Shown here: positions 15,915 through 25,625 of the stretch, one piece after another
How the letters are laid out: every line of letters begins with the position of its first letter
Numbering within the stretch: the stretch's first letter is position 1
From: Bacillus sp. ISL-7
GTDB taxonomy: Bacteria; Bacillota; Bacilli; Bacillales_B; DSM-18226
Direction of reading: 5' to 3'
NCBI RefSeq assembly: GCF_018613065.1
Contig: NZ_JAGGQW010000057.1
Location: 62,001-126,000 of the forward strand
DNA length: 64,000 nucleotides
The notes under the pieces: model-generated
Told to the model about the DNA's origin: nothing
The model's database searches: none
Seen by the model: the letters and a program-made list of their open reading frames with translations, nothing else
Translations under genes and position numbers: made by a program

Positions 15915-16886
15915 ATGAATGTAAAACAATTTGTAAAAATACATCGTGAAGAATGGAAACAGCTCGAACAGTTAATCACAACGATAAGCAAGCACAGAAA
16001 TAATATAACTGGTGACCGAATCACTCAATACCATCGTCTCTATCAAAAGGCGGCCCAACATCTTTCCTACAGTCAAACTTATTTTCCTAATGATGAAGTC
16101 ACCCAATATTTGAACGGACTTGTAGCTAAATCACATAATCTATTGTATAAAGACCAGGTATCAAGCTTCAAACAAATCCGTCATTTTTTTAGTGAAAAAT
16201 TTATTGGGCTCTTATTAGAGCAATGGAAATTTGTCATGTTTGCAATGATCTTATTTATGATTGGTGCTTTGGGGAGCTTTCTTTCAGTCATGAATGACCC
16301 TCTGCATATCTATTCCATACTCCCAGCGGAAATCGCTAAAGGTGTGGACCCGGAACAACTTGGGAAGGGCCATGATGCGGTGGACTCATCCCTCATGTCG
16401 GCAAGCATTATGACAAATAATATCAAGGTCGCGATCTTTGCTTTTGCCGGTGGTATTACATTTGGGCTTGTGACCGTTTATTTGATGGTCTACAATGGCA
16501 TCATCATTGGTGCGCTCGCTGCCCTATTCTGGCATCACAGTAAATCGTATGACTTTTGGGCATTTATTGTTCCCCATGGGATGATTGAGCTTACAGCCAT
16601 ATTTATTGCTGGAGGAGCTGGTCTTTTAATGGGCTATAAGCTGTTTGTCCCAGGGCAATATTCAAGGAGTTTTCAATTAAAGCAGCAGGCGATGCGCTCT
16701 GTTCAACTTCTGCTTGGAACGATTCCTTTGTTTGTTATTGCTGGCATCATTGAAGGGTTTATCACACCAGCAGATATTTCATTAGAAGCAAAGTATATTA
16801 TTGCTTTCTTAACGGTAATCGGGTTGCTTCTTTATATTGTGATTGGAAAGCTAAAACTTACAAAGGTTATAAAAGATTCTGATTGA
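15915..16886 (+). CDS. Stage II sporulation protein M family membrane protein
   Basis: 323 residues. N-terminal 100 residues are soluble and helical (MNVKQFVKIHREEWKQLEQL); the rest holds five to six helices with the SpoIIM/DUF95 pattern NNIKVAIFAFAGGITFGLVT, IIIGALAALF and HGMIELTAIFIAGGAGLLMGY. Longer than true SpoIIM (about 215 residues), so it is a family paralogue associated with MoxR clusters and not the engulfment protein itself. RBS is AGGTG immediately upstream. Its 3' end overlaps that of the opposite-strand DUF58 gene by 20 bases. Confidence 0.85.
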   Translation: MNVKQFVKIHREEWKQLEQLITTISKHRNNITGDRITQYHRLYQKAAQHLSYSQTYFPNDEVTQYLNGLVAKSHNLLYKDQVSSFKQIRHFFSEKFIGLLLEQWKFVMFAMILFMIGALGSFLSVMNDPLHIYSILPAEIAKGVDPEQLGKGHDAVDSSLMSASIMTNNIKVAIFAFAGGITFGLVTVYLMVYNGIIIGALAALFWHHSKSYDFWAFIVPHGMIELTAIFIAGGAGLLMGYKLFVPGQYSRSFQLKQQAMRSVQLLLGTIPLFVIAGIIEGFITPADISLEAKYIIAFLTVIGLLLYIVIGKLKLTKVIKDSD

Positions 16887-18225
16887 TAATGTCAATATAA
16901 TGCGAAACAGCTGTAATCGCCAACTTTTCCTCACGGGCCTCAATCATTTGGAGGCCTTGTTTTTCCCATTTGATTTTTTCTCTTTTCTTAACAAGAATTT
17001 GCTGCTGTGCAATACTTTTTCGCATCGCTGCTTGGACCGTATTCGGCTCCTCTTTGACTCTTCTTAAAAGTGTCTGATCCTCAATTCCAATCATTAAAAA
17101 TAAATGCCGTTGTCTTAGACGTCTTAATAGCATAAGTTCACTTTCCTCATGAAGAAAGGTGCGGACATCACTAAATAATAGGAGCAGACCTCGTTTCTTT
17201 TGAACCATTTCTAAATATTGCAGGATGGCAGCATAATTAGACTCAGCTGCATCCACTTTTAATGAATAGATTGCTTGAAGGATGGTCTGTAGATGGGCTA
17301 TCCCTTTGGCAGGGGGCACAAAGACTTTTATGTCCTTTGAAAAGGCAAGTACCGACACATAATCTCCCTTTTGGAGTGCTGCTGCTGTAACGGTTAATGC
17401 AGCTTCTAATGCTTTTTCTAAGCGATTCCCCTTCGATAATTCTGCCCCCATCATTCTTCCGCAATCCATTAAGATCGTAATATACTTTCCATGCTCCGGT
17501 TCATATTCATTCGTCATCACTTCACGAAGCTTCGCTGTTTGGCGCCAGTTGATTTTACGCGGATCATCCCCGACGACATAATTTCTAATCTTGGAAAATT
17601 CGCCAACTCCACTTCGCTGTCTCCGAATCTTTAACCCTTCGTAAACCAAATACTTCTGTGCATTTTCTAAATACTGTTTGGTCTCGGTTAAATCAGGAAT
17701 GACTTTCACAGAATCCGCTAATTCAACGGTCACTTGCTTTTCCCACAAACCCAGCAAACTCGCATATCGAAAATAAAGCTTCTTGATTTCATATTTTCCC
17801 CGCATCAACGCACTCGTACTATATGAAATCTCGACCGTTGATTCCTTAGATATTGATCCAATGATAGGAAACGGTCTTTCAAAGGTCTGCGGCAAACCAT
17901 CGACCATGCGGTATGAAAACGGATAAGGAGAGTCATTCTGAACCTCAATCTTTACTGTATATGAAATTCCTCTTTCAAACTCTTCCGCCATCAATCGTTG
18001 AAAGAAGAGTTGCTTCTTTTTTGGAGAAAAAAACAAATCCACTAGACTGATGAAAAGTACAATGATATTTGCAGAAATAACGAAACCCCAAGGAATTTCC
18101 CAGATCGTACCGAGACCTAAACCTAATGATAGGATTAGGAAAACTAGCAGTAATCGTTTAGTTGGTAAAATCCCTCTATCTTGGAACAGGAACCGAGCCC
18201 ACCAGCTCTTCAATGATTTGGTCAA
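16867..18225 (-). CDS. DUF58 domain-containing protein
   Basis: 452 residues. Two N-terminal membrane helices (about 25-65), a beta-rich region, then the DUF58 signature YVVGDDPRKINWRQTAK followed by a von Willebrand A-like fold with the metal-site motif TILMDCGRMM. DUF58 proteins accompany MoxR ATPases and are proposed substrates or partners. Start is TTG at 18225 with GGAGGGAG eight bases upstream, lying 50 bases inside the moxR gene; this nested start implies coupled translation. Confidence 0.88.
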   Translation of the reverse strand: MTKSLKSWWARFLFQDRGILPTKRLLLVFLILSLGLGLGTIWEIPWGFVISANIIVLFISLVDLFFSPKKKQLFFQRLMAEEFERGISYTVKIEVQNDSPYPFSYRMVDGLPQTFERPFPIIGSISKESTVEISYSTSALMRGKYEIKKLYFRYASLLGLWEKQVTVELADSVKVIPDLTETKQYLENAQKYLVYEGLKIRRQRSGVGEFSKIRNYVVGDDPRKINWRQTAKLREVMTNEYEPEHGKYITILMDCGRMMGAELSKGNRLEKALEAALTVTAAALQKGDYVSVLAFSKDIKVFVPPAKGIAHLQTILQAIYSLKVDAAESNYAAILQYLEMVQKKRGLLLLFSDVRTFLHEESELMLLRRLRQRHLFLMIGIEDQTLLRRVKEEPNTVQAAMRKSIAQQQILVKKREKIKWEKQGLQMIEAREEKLAITAVSHYIDIINQNLL

Positions 18226-19105
18226 CGGTTGCTCCCTCCAATTCTACATGCGGGGATAACTGAATGCGATGGCGCAGGGCCGGTTTGGCGACTATTTTGA
18301 TATCGTCTGGCGTCACATAATCCCGTCCTGAAAGGTAGGCCCATGCTTGCGCTGCTTTTCCTATCGATATTCCGGCTCGGGTACTGGCACCAAATCGGAT
18401 GGCATCTGCATCACGCGTTTTTCTGACAACTTTCATTATGTAATCTAATACATTCTCACTAACAGTAACTTTTTCGATTTCTTTTCTAATCCTTAAAAAA
18501 TCTTCCATTTCTAAGATGGTTGAAACAACCTTTTCGTCAAAGCTGTTTTCAATTACTTGTTTTAAGACATTTTTCTCGTCCTCATAGCTTGGAAATTCAA
18601 TTCTCAGTTTAAAAAGGAATCGATCCTGCTGTGCTTCTGGGAGCGGGTAGGTGCCTTCAAATTCAATCGGATTTTGAGTGGCGACCACAAAAAACACCTC
18701 GGGTAACGCATACGTTTCACCTTGGATCGTCACCTGTTTTTCTTCCATTGCTTCTAAAAGGGCAGCCTGGGTCTTTGCGGGTGTCCGATTTATTTCATCA
18801 GCTAAAAGGATATTTGTAAAAATTGGTCCCTTTAACGTTTGAAAAGTGTTTTCCTTCATATTGTAAATCGTGCTTCCGGTAATATCACTTGGCAATAAGT
18901 CAGGTGTAAACTGGATCCGGTTAAAGGTACCTCCTAAAAGATTCGCTAGAGTACGTACCATTTGAGTTTTTCCGGTGCCAGGCACTCCTTCTAGAAGGAC
19001 ATGCCCTCCTGCTAAAATAGCGGATAAAAGGAGTCTTAAATTTAGACTCTGACCTAAAATCCTCTCCTCATATTTTTCCAAAAAGGATGTTAATTCTGTT
19101 TTCAT
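18176..19105 (-). CDS. MoxR family AAA+ ATPase
   Basis: 309 residues. Walker A EGVPGTGKTQ at about 39-48, Walker B ILLADEINR near 113, sensor-1 VATQNPIEFEG and the C-terminal lid with RFGASTRAGISIGKAAQAWA. MoxR ATPases act as chaperones that activate partner complexes, often with DUF58/VWA proteins, the arrangement here. It overlaps the preceding DUF4350 gene by ATGA. Cytoplasmic, presumably working on the membrane partners of this operon. Confidence 0.94.
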   Translation of the reverse strand: MKTELTSFLEKYEERILGQSLNLRLLLSAILAGGHVLLEGVPGTGKTQMVRTLANLLGGTFNRIQFTPDLLPSDITGSTIYNMKENTFQTLKGPIFTNILLADEINRTPAKTQAALLEAMEEKQVTIQGETYALPEVFFVVATQNPIEFEGTYPLPEAQQDRFLFKLRIEFPSYEDEKNVLKQVIENSFDEKVVSTILEMEDFLRIRKEIEKVTVSENVLDYIMKVVRKTRDADAIRFGASTRAGISIGKAAQAWAYLSGRDYVTPDDIKIVAKPALRHRIQLSPHVELEGATVDQIIEELVGSVPVPR

Positions 19106-20223
19106 TCTTCAACCTCTCTCCTTAATAGCTCAAGCTTTTTCGACCATAATAAGTATTCCTGTTTTGTGATTTTTTCTTTTTCGAGGATGTTTACTAACCC
19201 TAAAAGAAAAGGTCTAATCTCATTTGCAGGCACTTTAGTCCATTTTCTTTCAAAATAACTCGATAAATCCTTCCATTCCCGATTATATGGAATTTGCCAT
19301 CGTTCCTGGAGAAGCAGTTTGACATAGTCTGCTTGGATGATTATTGAATCACGATAGCGTTTGCCGCGGAGAAACCAGGCAGCAACTGCTTGAATTCCCT
19401 CATCACTATAACGAACCGACTCTTCCCTTGGGACGAAAATAGGTCCGAAACGCTTCCCCTTTGACCATAACCAGAGAATCATCAATAGTCCCCCTTGCAA
19501 AACAAGGAGTAAAAACCACATCGGGTACACATTCAAAAAAGTAGACGCATTTTCTCCACCATGAATGTATTCATCAAACAGAATCGTGTCCGTGGACCCT
19601 TCATTGATCAGATAGAGAAGAAGTCGTAAATGGTCTTTTTTTAATAGATCCCCATTTGTCATCCACCTAGGGGTTATCGCCACAATTAAATGACCATTTC
19701 CATATGATTGTTTAACCGCAATGGGACCAGCCTCATCATATAGTAATACTTCATCTTCCTTCTTGGTCTGCAAACGGATGACTGAATCGATTTGAGCACG
19801 ATAAGAAGTATGACCTTGAGTGTAAACCTTCATTGTTTCTTGTGTGTCAACTGATACTGCTTTTACGTCAAACATCCCTTGTGGATCGTTTTGTAATAAC
19901 AAGATGGTGTTTCCAGCCTTCATAAAATTGATATAAGCGTTCATTTCTTCCTTTTCAGGAATAAAAGCTGGTTCAGCCATAACTAGTAATTGGTGGTCAG
20001 CAGTTGCTTTTAGTAAATCTGGTGAATGACTCCAGATTTCCCCTGCATTATCTTTTTTTACATATGTATAAAATGCCTTCACACCAGTCGGCGAAGGTGA
20101 ATCAGTAACATATGCTGGGAAAACTTGCGGTTTAGGCGAATAACTAAAATAGCTGAAGACTAGAAATAAACTGAGCAGGAGCACCAGCCCGATCCATGTG
20201 CGTATTTTGGAAAGAGATTTCAT
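19102..20223 (-). CDS. DUF4350 domain-containing membrane protein
   Basis: 373 residues. One N-terminal helix (12-27), an extracytoplasmic DUF4350 domain with the family pattern SPSPTGVKAFYTYVKK and ILFDEYIHGG near 208, a second helix (about 233-255) and a cytoplasmic tail. Belongs to the MoxR/DUF58 operon, overlapping both neighbours by four bases. Function unknown; the GATase-like fold suggests ligand binding. Confidence 0.82.
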   Translation of the reverse strand: MKSLSKIRTWIGLVLLLSLFLVFSYFSYSPKPQVFPAYVTDSPSPTGVKAFYTYVKKDNAGEIWSHSPDLLKATADHQLLVMAEPAFIPEKEEMNAYINFMKAGNTILLLQNDPQGMFDVKAVSVDTQETMKVYTQGHTSYRAQIDSVIRLQTKKEDEVLLYDEAGPIAVKQSYGNGHLIVAITPRWMTNGDLLKKDHLRLLLYLINEGSTDTILFDEYIHGGENASTFLNVYPMWFLLLVLQGGLLMILWLWSKGKRFGPIFVPREESVRYSDEGIQAVAAWFLRGKRYRDSIIIQADYVKLLLQERWQIPYNREWKDLSSYFERKWTKVPANEIRPFLLGLVNILEKEKITKQEYLLWSKKLELLRREVEE

Positions 20224-20858
20224 AAAATATTCTCCTCCCCTGTATCGCCCAGTACTTTTCTTGCTTCATAATGAAACTGGGAGTATTCTTCTTTCTGTAC
20301 GTTGCGTTCCCCATAGGTCACTTCCTCAAAGAAGTGTGCAAGCTTAAAAAAGAGTTCTGCCTTTTCTGAATCTACTTTCCTTAGTTCATCGTAATATTCC
20401 CAATTCGTTTTCCAAATTCTAGCCTCCAGCAATGACTTTTCATGAAAGTAAAGAAGCAGTGCTAAAAACAAATGGCGGGTGGAAAGTGTATATGCTCCTA
20501 ACGCCTCTTGTATTTCTGCCTCTTCCAGATGTTTTTGATACGTCCAATTCATTTCCTTCATCGATTGAAGCGGCTTTTGTTTGCGAAGGAGCCGAGTTCG
20601 GCGAGTATGACGGATGAGAAAAAAAGTAGATAAAGCTAACAGGATGATGATAACCACAATGATTGAAATAAGAATCGGACCGGAAGCTCCGCTTGCTAAA
20701 TCGATGGCAGGAAACAATTTTTCTAGCTGTGCTGCGATCCATTCTTTGACTTGATCCCACCATGTTGCAATGAAACCCTTTGATTCGTAATAAACTGTAT
20801 ATTCTTTTGTTTTTAATATTTCTTCAAGGTCATCGCGTGCCTTGTTTGCATCTAACAT
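20220..20858 (-). CDS. DUF4129 domain-containing membrane protein
   Basis: 212 residues from the ATG at 20858 (AGGTGATG ahead; two in-frame codons upstream are less likely). One central helix (about 65-85) and a C-terminal DUF4129 domain with LFLALLLYFHEKSL, WEYYDEL and FEEVTYGERNVQKEEY. In related genomes DUF4129 is often fused to transglutaminase-like proteins in MoxR clusters. Stop overlaps the DUF4350 start. Confidence 0.82.
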   Translation of the reverse strand: MLDANKARDDLEEILKTKEYTVYYESKGFIATWWDQVKEWIAAQLEKLFPAIDLASGASGPILISIIVVIIILLALSTFFLIRHTRRTRLLRKQKPLQSMKEMNWTYQKHLEEAEIQEALGAYTLSTRHLFLALLLYFHEKSLLEARIWKTNWEYYDELRKVDSEKAELFFKLAHFFEEVTYGERNVQKEEYSQFHYEARKVLGDTGEENIL

Positions 20859-20884
20859 AATCATCACCTAACATAATAGGTTTT

Positions 20885-21802
20885 TTATTGAACAGTCTTA
20901 TAGTCTTCTAGCATCTCTTTGATATCATCCGCATCGTGTCTTGTTTTTAAATCAAGATACATAACCCCATAGCCCACGGAGAAAATCATTGTCGTAACTA
21001 AAGTGACAAGGTTTGAAATTAAGGTTAACAACACGCTATTACCTAAAACCATTCCAAACGTTACTTGGACACCAAAGCTGATACTTGAAATAATAAAATA
21101 AAACACGATATAGAGACCCATCAACACCCATGTACGCTTCCTTGACAATCTCCAGCTTCTTCCAAAACCAGGTGAATCCTTATCCAGTACGACAGAGCCA
21201 AAATAAAAGCTCCAGCGGGTTAATAATAGTCCAATTCCAAGAGCAAACCCCAGAAATAGGACAACTCCTAGAAGGATCCCTAAAACCGGATTCACTGTCG
21301 TCGCAACCACACCACCGGTGACTCCGACGATCGCGAGTGGAATAATGATAATCCCCATAGTAATAAGAAAGAATAAGATACTGCTGCCAATCATGGGCCA
21401 AAATCTTGAAAAGGCTTTTTTAATTACGGAACCAACGGTATATGCTTCATTTTTTCGAACATGATTGATAGTAAATAGGATCGCTGCCTCCGCAACAGGT
21501 GCCAAAATGGCACTAATCAAGCCAACTACGATTAATCCGATGTCTGCGCTCAAACTGCTGGAATCGAAGGTCCCTGATTCTTCAAAGCTCGTAAATATTT
21601 GCTCAAACCAAGCACCATCGCTGCCAACCTCTCGAAAAAAACTGGTTCCAGCCATGAGTTGGAGTATCGCTTGAAGCAAGTAAACCGGTCCCATGAAAAT
21701 CAATAAAATCATAAACAAGTCCTTAAAGCGATTTTTAGTTAAATGAAAAGTATGATCGAGTATTTCTCCAAAACCTTTTGGGCTAGAAAACTTTTTATCC
21801 AC
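20885..21802 (-). CDS. Polytopic membrane protein (GDPD-type membrane domain)
   Basis: 305 residues, about six to seven helices. The start SSPKGFGEILDHTFHLTKNRF and the later GFGRSWRLSRKRTWVLMGLY segment match the membrane domain found N-terminal to some glycerophosphodiester phosphodiesterases, here without any phosphodiesterase domain. GTG start with TAGGAGGAT upstream. First gene of the DUF4129-DUF4350-MoxR-DUF58 operon. Confidence 0.75.
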   Translation of the reverse strand: MDKKFSSPKGFGEILDHTFHLTKNRFKDLFMILLIFMGPVYLLQAILQLMAGTSFFREVGSDGAWFEQIFTSFEESGTFDSSSLSADIGLIVVGLISAILAPVAEAAILFTINHVRKNEAYTVGSVIKKAFSRFWPMIGSSILFFLITMGIIIIPLAIVGVTGGVVATTVNPVLGILLGVVLFLGFALGIGLLLTRWSFYFGSVVLDKDSPGFGRSWRLSRKRTWVLMGLYIVFYFIISSISFGVQVTFGMVLGNSVLLTLISNLVTLVTTMIFSVGYGVMYLDLKTRHDADDIKEMLEDYKTVQ

Positions 21803-21886
21803 TGGTAATATCCTCCTAGAATAATTATCAATAAGAATTATTTTAACATTATTCAGATATATTTAGTGTGAAAAGTTGTCAAAGAA

Positions 21887-21920
21887 CGTAAATTATGGAC
21901 TGCTTCCAAAGTAATTTACG
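21887..21920. repeat. Perfect 9-bp inverted repeat in a divergent intergenic region
   Basis: CGTAAATTA (21887-21895) and TAATTTACG (21912-21920) separated by 16 bases, between the divergent GDPD-type and glycosyltransferase genes. Could be an operator or a hairpin. Confidence 0.5.
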
Positions 21921-22037
21921 TGGGCGATCTGTTTTTCGAATAATATTGTAATTTTTGTCAAAGAATAAATAATGGTTTTGCATTTTACATATTAGTAAAT
22001 GTAAGAAAAAGAGGGACAGAAAGCTGAGGTATAAAAC

Positions 22038-23582
22038 ATGCTATGGAAATGGAAACAAAAGCAGCAAGTAATGAATTATAACGCTGAAGGATATTATATC
22101 GTTGATCAAAAATTAAACACCCAGCGGAATCCTACATTAGTTTCTGTCATTACCCCCGTTTATAATGCTGAAAAATATCTGAGAAAAACGATTAACTCTG
22201 TCCTAAATCAAACCCTTCGCATGGAAAATTTCGAATATATATTAATCGATGATGGTTCTACCGATTCCTCAAGAGATATTTTATTAGAATACTCTTCAAA
22301 ATTTGATAACATCATTGTCGTTTTTCTTAAAAGAAATACTGGTACACCTGGCCGTCCGCGTAATATCGGTATTCAATTGGCTAGCTCCAAATATATGACT
22401 TTTTTGGATGCCGATGATTGGCTTGAACCCAATGGACTCGAAGTATTATCGACCATTTTAGAGGAAACAAGTGATGATTATGCAGTTGGGAAAACCATTC
22501 AGATTCAAGCAAAAGGTAAGACAGTTATTATCGGAGAGCATGAATCATGTAAAGAAAGAAGAAGTGAATCACCATTTTCGATTCCACATATCTTTCATCA
22601 TTTAGGACCCAGGGCACGAATGATAAAAACGAGTGTAATAAAAGACAATCAGATTTTTTTTCCTGAAATGAAATTTGCTGAAGATAAACAATTTTTCATT
22701 GACGTTTTAACGCATTGTCAGTCAATTTCCACGACGCAACATCCAATTTATTATTTGAATCGAATCGATAATCAAAACACTCGTTTGTCAAATCAGACCA
22801 ACATTATCCAAAAGACAAATTGTAATCTTAAAGTGATTAACCATATTATCAACAAGAATTTAGAAATAGAAAAAAAGAAGATGGTTTTAAATCGATTATA
22901 TGAATTTGATTCAATTACGAGATTTTTCACTACACCTCATTTTCAAAAAACAAGGCTTAAGCGCGTCTATTACTATAAGTTTAATCAAGTGTTAAAAACA
23001 ACGAAAAAGTTAAATTATGAGTTTTCAGGGGAATTCTTTCAACCAATGAACAAAGTCGTATATAACTTGTACACTGATCGAAAATATAAGCAACTTGAGA
23101 ACCTTTTTGCATGGGATAAGAATGAAAAAATAAAGGATGTTATCATTAAAGATAATCTTCCCTATGTTGTTGTCCCCTTTCTAGAAGAACCATACAAATA
23201 TATAAGAATTCCAATGCATTCGACTTTTGAAGAAGAATATGTTGATAAGAATAAATATTATCTCAAATTTAAGATATTTGGTGATCATCTGGATTCACTC
23301 ACACATGGACTAATTCGTGATACAAACAATGGTCTGCTTGAATCTTCCCTGCCTGTGAACATTGATAAGAGTGGGAATGGGATATTAGAATTGGATTTAG
23401 AGCTACTAAACCATTATCCGTCATCAAATTATGCTATCTTTCTACGTTTCAATGATTATTTAAAAATTAACATCAGAAAACAGATCCAAAGTAAGAACCA
23501 ATATCAATATAAGAATCGTGATTTTACTTTTTACAATACCACCTACTCGAACGTTGGCTTAAAAATATCTTCCATAAAATAA
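22038..23582 (+). CDS. Family 2 glycosyltransferase
   Basis: 514 residues. GT-A domain at about 35-250: SVITPVYNAEKYLRKTINSV, YILIDDGSTDSS, GRPRNIGIQLASSKYMTFLDADDW (DxD motif) and MKFAEDKQFFIDVL. The C-terminal about 250 residues are beta-rich with no family I can name, as in several teichoic-acid decorating or poly-glycosylating enzymes (GgaA/TarS-like). Probably acts on a cell-wall polymer or surface glycan, cytoplasmic face. Start is weakly supported (GAGGT upstream); an internal ATG at codon 12 is an alternative. Monocistronic. Confidence 0.85.
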   Translation: MLWKWKQKQQVMNYNAEGYYIVDQKLNTQRNPTLVSVITPVYNAEKYLRKTINSVLNQTLRMENFEYILIDDGSTDSSRDILLEYSSKFDNIIVVFLKRNTGTPGRPRNIGIQLASSKYMTFLDADDWLEPNGLEVLSTILEETSDDYAVGKTIQIQAKGKTVIIGEHESCKERRSESPFSIPHIFHHLGPRARMIKTSVIKDNQIFFPEMKFAEDKQFFIDVLTHCQSISTTQHPIYYLNRIDNQNTRLSNQTNIIQKTNCNLKVINHIINKNLEIEKKKMVLNRLYEFDSITRFFTTPHFQKTRLKRVYYYKFNQVLKTTKKLNYEFSGEFFQPMNKVVYNLYTDRKYKQLENLFAWDKNEKIKDVIIKDNLPYVVVPFLEEPYKYIRIPMHSTFEEEYVDKNKYYLKFKIFGDHLDSLTHGLIRDTNNGLLESSLPVNIDKSGNGILELDLELLNHYPSSNYAIFLRFNDYLKINIRKQIQSKNQYQYKNRDFTFYNTTYSNVGLKISSIK

Positions 23583-23606
23583 AGTGACAGTGGTTACTGT
23601 CCCTTT
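23581..23606 (+). terminator. Hairpin after the glycosyltransferase gene
   Basis: AAAGtGACAGT / ACTGTCcCTTT with a 4-base loop and a mismatch, overlapping the stop codon and followed by a T-rich tract. Confidence 0.55.
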
Positions 23607-23631
23607 AAACTTTATTATTAAGCACTAGAAA

Positions 23632-23670
23632 AAGACCCATGTTGTCTCCATTAGGAAGAACATGGGTTTT
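23632..23670. terminator. Terminator of pepF
   Basis: ACCCATGTT pairs with AACATGGGT; an A-rich tract on the plus side becomes the U run for the minus-strand pepF transcript, and TTTTTTT serves the plus strand. Confidence 0.75.
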
Positions 23671-23686
23671 TTTGGAGTAGTTATTT

Positions 23687-25474
23687 TTACAATCGCGAGA
23701 ATTCTTCTACTAATTCTCCGAACCGTTTCATTGAATTTTCAATTGGATATGGAGTAGTTAGGTCGACGCCGGTCTTTTTTAACAGTTCAAGCGGGTAATC
23801 CGAACTACCGCTCTTTAAGAATTCCAAATAGGAAGTTAGCGTTTCTTGGTCGCCTTCAAGAATCTTAGTCGCCAAATGAATCGCAGATGCAAATCCTGTG
23901 GCATACTTGTAAACATAAAATGGGCGGTAGAAATGAGGGATTCTTGACCATCCAAATTTTACTTCCTCATCAAAGACAACCTCATCCCCGTTGTATTCGC
24001 GGAATAGTGTCTCATAGGTTTGATTAAATACTTCCACATTTAAAGGCAGCCCCTTTTCAGCCATTTCATGGGTCTTCATCTCAAACTCGGCAAACATGAC
24101 TTGTGTGAAAAATGTCCCCTTAAATTGATCGATAAAATGATTAACTAAATGTTTTCGAACATCAGGATCTTTCTCATTGTTAAGTAAATAGTTAATTAGC
24201 AGAACTTCATTGACGGTTGATGCCACTTCGGCCACAAAGATGCTGTAACGAGCTGTAATCTGTGGCTGGTACTGCGAACTCAGCCGGCTGTGGACACCAT
24301 GCCCGCATTCATGTACCAATGTGAATAAACTGTCCAAATCATCCTGATGATTTAAAAGGATATAGGGATGGACCCCATAGACACCAAGATTGTAGGCACC
24401 TGACCGCTTCCCGGGTGTTTCTCTGACATCTAGATAACAAGCGTTTTTAAACTCCTTCAGGATATTGATGTAATCCTCTCCGAGTGGAGCTAAAGCCTTA
24501 CACATCGTGTCATAGGCTTCATCATATGAAATCACCTGTTTGACTCCACTGATAAGCGGGACACTCATATCATATTGACGTAGTTCATCTAGCTCCAACT
24601 TTTCCTTGCGGATGCGTGAATATTGATGGAGCGGACCGATATTTTGTTTGGTTGTTTTGATTAGATTCTTATAGACCTCTTTGGGTACCTTATCCCCAAA
24701 TAATGCCTTTTCTAATGCAGAAGGATATTGACGGATTTTAGCAGTTGTCACATTATTTTTAATGGCGGCGGATAGGGTGGCGGCAATCGAATTTTTCAAT
24801 TGCAAGTATGGTTGATAATACGCCTTATAGGCCTCTCTTCGCTTTTCACGATCTTTTTCTTCGATTAATTTTGAATACATGCCCCTTGTTAATTCCACCC
24901 GTTCCCCGTTATCACTGGTTACTTCCCCAAACTTAATATCAGCGTTATTCATCATTCCAAAGATATTTCCTGGGGCCGAGAGTGCTTCACCTAGTTGTGA
25001 GAGAACTGCTTCCTGTTCCTTGGTTAATACATGCTGCTTGTATCGAAACGACTCCCATAAATCCTCTGCAAAGTATTCTAGCTCCTTTTCTGCTGATATG
25101 TATGCTTTTAATGTTTCTTCATCTAGGCTTAATAAATAAGGCATAAAGAAAGAGGTAGCAGCACTAACCTTAACACTCAGTTGTTTTGCTCTGTCCAAGT
25201 GGGACTGTGCCTGGGTATCCCTTGTATTTTCATCTACACTCAACATGGCATAGGCATAAACTTTGTTGAATAGAAAAGATAACTCTTCTCTTTGCTTAAG
25301 ATATTGGTAAAGTGAGTGTCCGTCTTGAATCGTTCCATCATAATGTTTTAGGTTAGCTGCCATCTTTTCAATTAGCAGATAATCTTCCTCCCATTTCTTG
25401 ATATCCGAATAGATATCAGTTAAGTTCCACTTTTCATGTGCTGGGACTTCTTTTCGATTGGTATAGGTTACCAT
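23687..25474 (-). CDS. pepF: Oligoendopeptidase F
   Basis: 595 residues, the normal length of the M3B family. Zinc site HECGHGVHS (HExxH type) near residue 388 with the downstream Glu in FVAEVASTVNE. C-terminal YRPFYVYKYATGFASAIHLA is another family hallmark. Cytoplasmic metallopeptidase that cleaves short oligopeptides. Has its own terminator and no operon partner. Confidence 0.95.
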   Translation of the reverse strand: MVTYTNRKEVPAHEKWNLTDIYSDIKKWEEDYLLIEKMAANLKHYDGTIQDGHSLYQYLKQREELSFLFNKVYAYAMLSVDENTRDTQAQSHLDRAKQLSVKVSAATSFFMPYLLSLDEETLKAYISAEKELEYFAEDLWESFRYKQHVLTKEQEAVLSQLGEALSAPGNIFGMMNNADIKFGEVTSDNGERVELTRGMYSKLIEEKDREKRREAYKAYYQPYLQLKNSIAATLSAAIKNNVTTAKIRQYPSALEKALFGDKVPKEVYKNLIKTTKQNIGPLHQYSRIRKEKLELDELRQYDMSVPLISGVKQVISYDEAYDTMCKALAPLGEDYINILKEFKNACYLDVRETPGKRSGAYNLGVYGVHPYILLNHQDDLDSLFTLVHECGHGVHSRLSSQYQPQITARYSIFVAEVASTVNEVLLINYLLNNEKDPDVRKHLVNHFIDQFKGTFFTQVMFAEFEMKTHEMAEKGLPLNVEVFNQTYETLFREYNGDEVVFDEEVKFGWSRIPHFYRPFYVYKYATGFASAIHLATKILEGDQETLTSYLEFLKSGSSDYPLELLKKTGVDLTTPYPIENSMKRFGELVEEFSRL

Positions 25475-25586
25475 TTGTCCAATCCGCTCCTCTCAATGTA
25501 AAAAATTACAATCAGCTTATACTCTCTATCATAATAAATCTATTCTTAAATTCCTATTCGCAAACCTTAAAAAAGAAGAACAAAAA

Positions 25587-25613
25587 AAGCAGGCCATTAT
25601 TTTTGACCTACTT
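25587..25613 (-). terminator. Terminator of trhO
   Basis: On the minus strand AAGUAGGUCA pairs with UGGCCUGCUU including two G-U pairs, followed by seven U. Confidence 0.7.
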
Positions 25614-25625
25614 CTTAAATAATAC

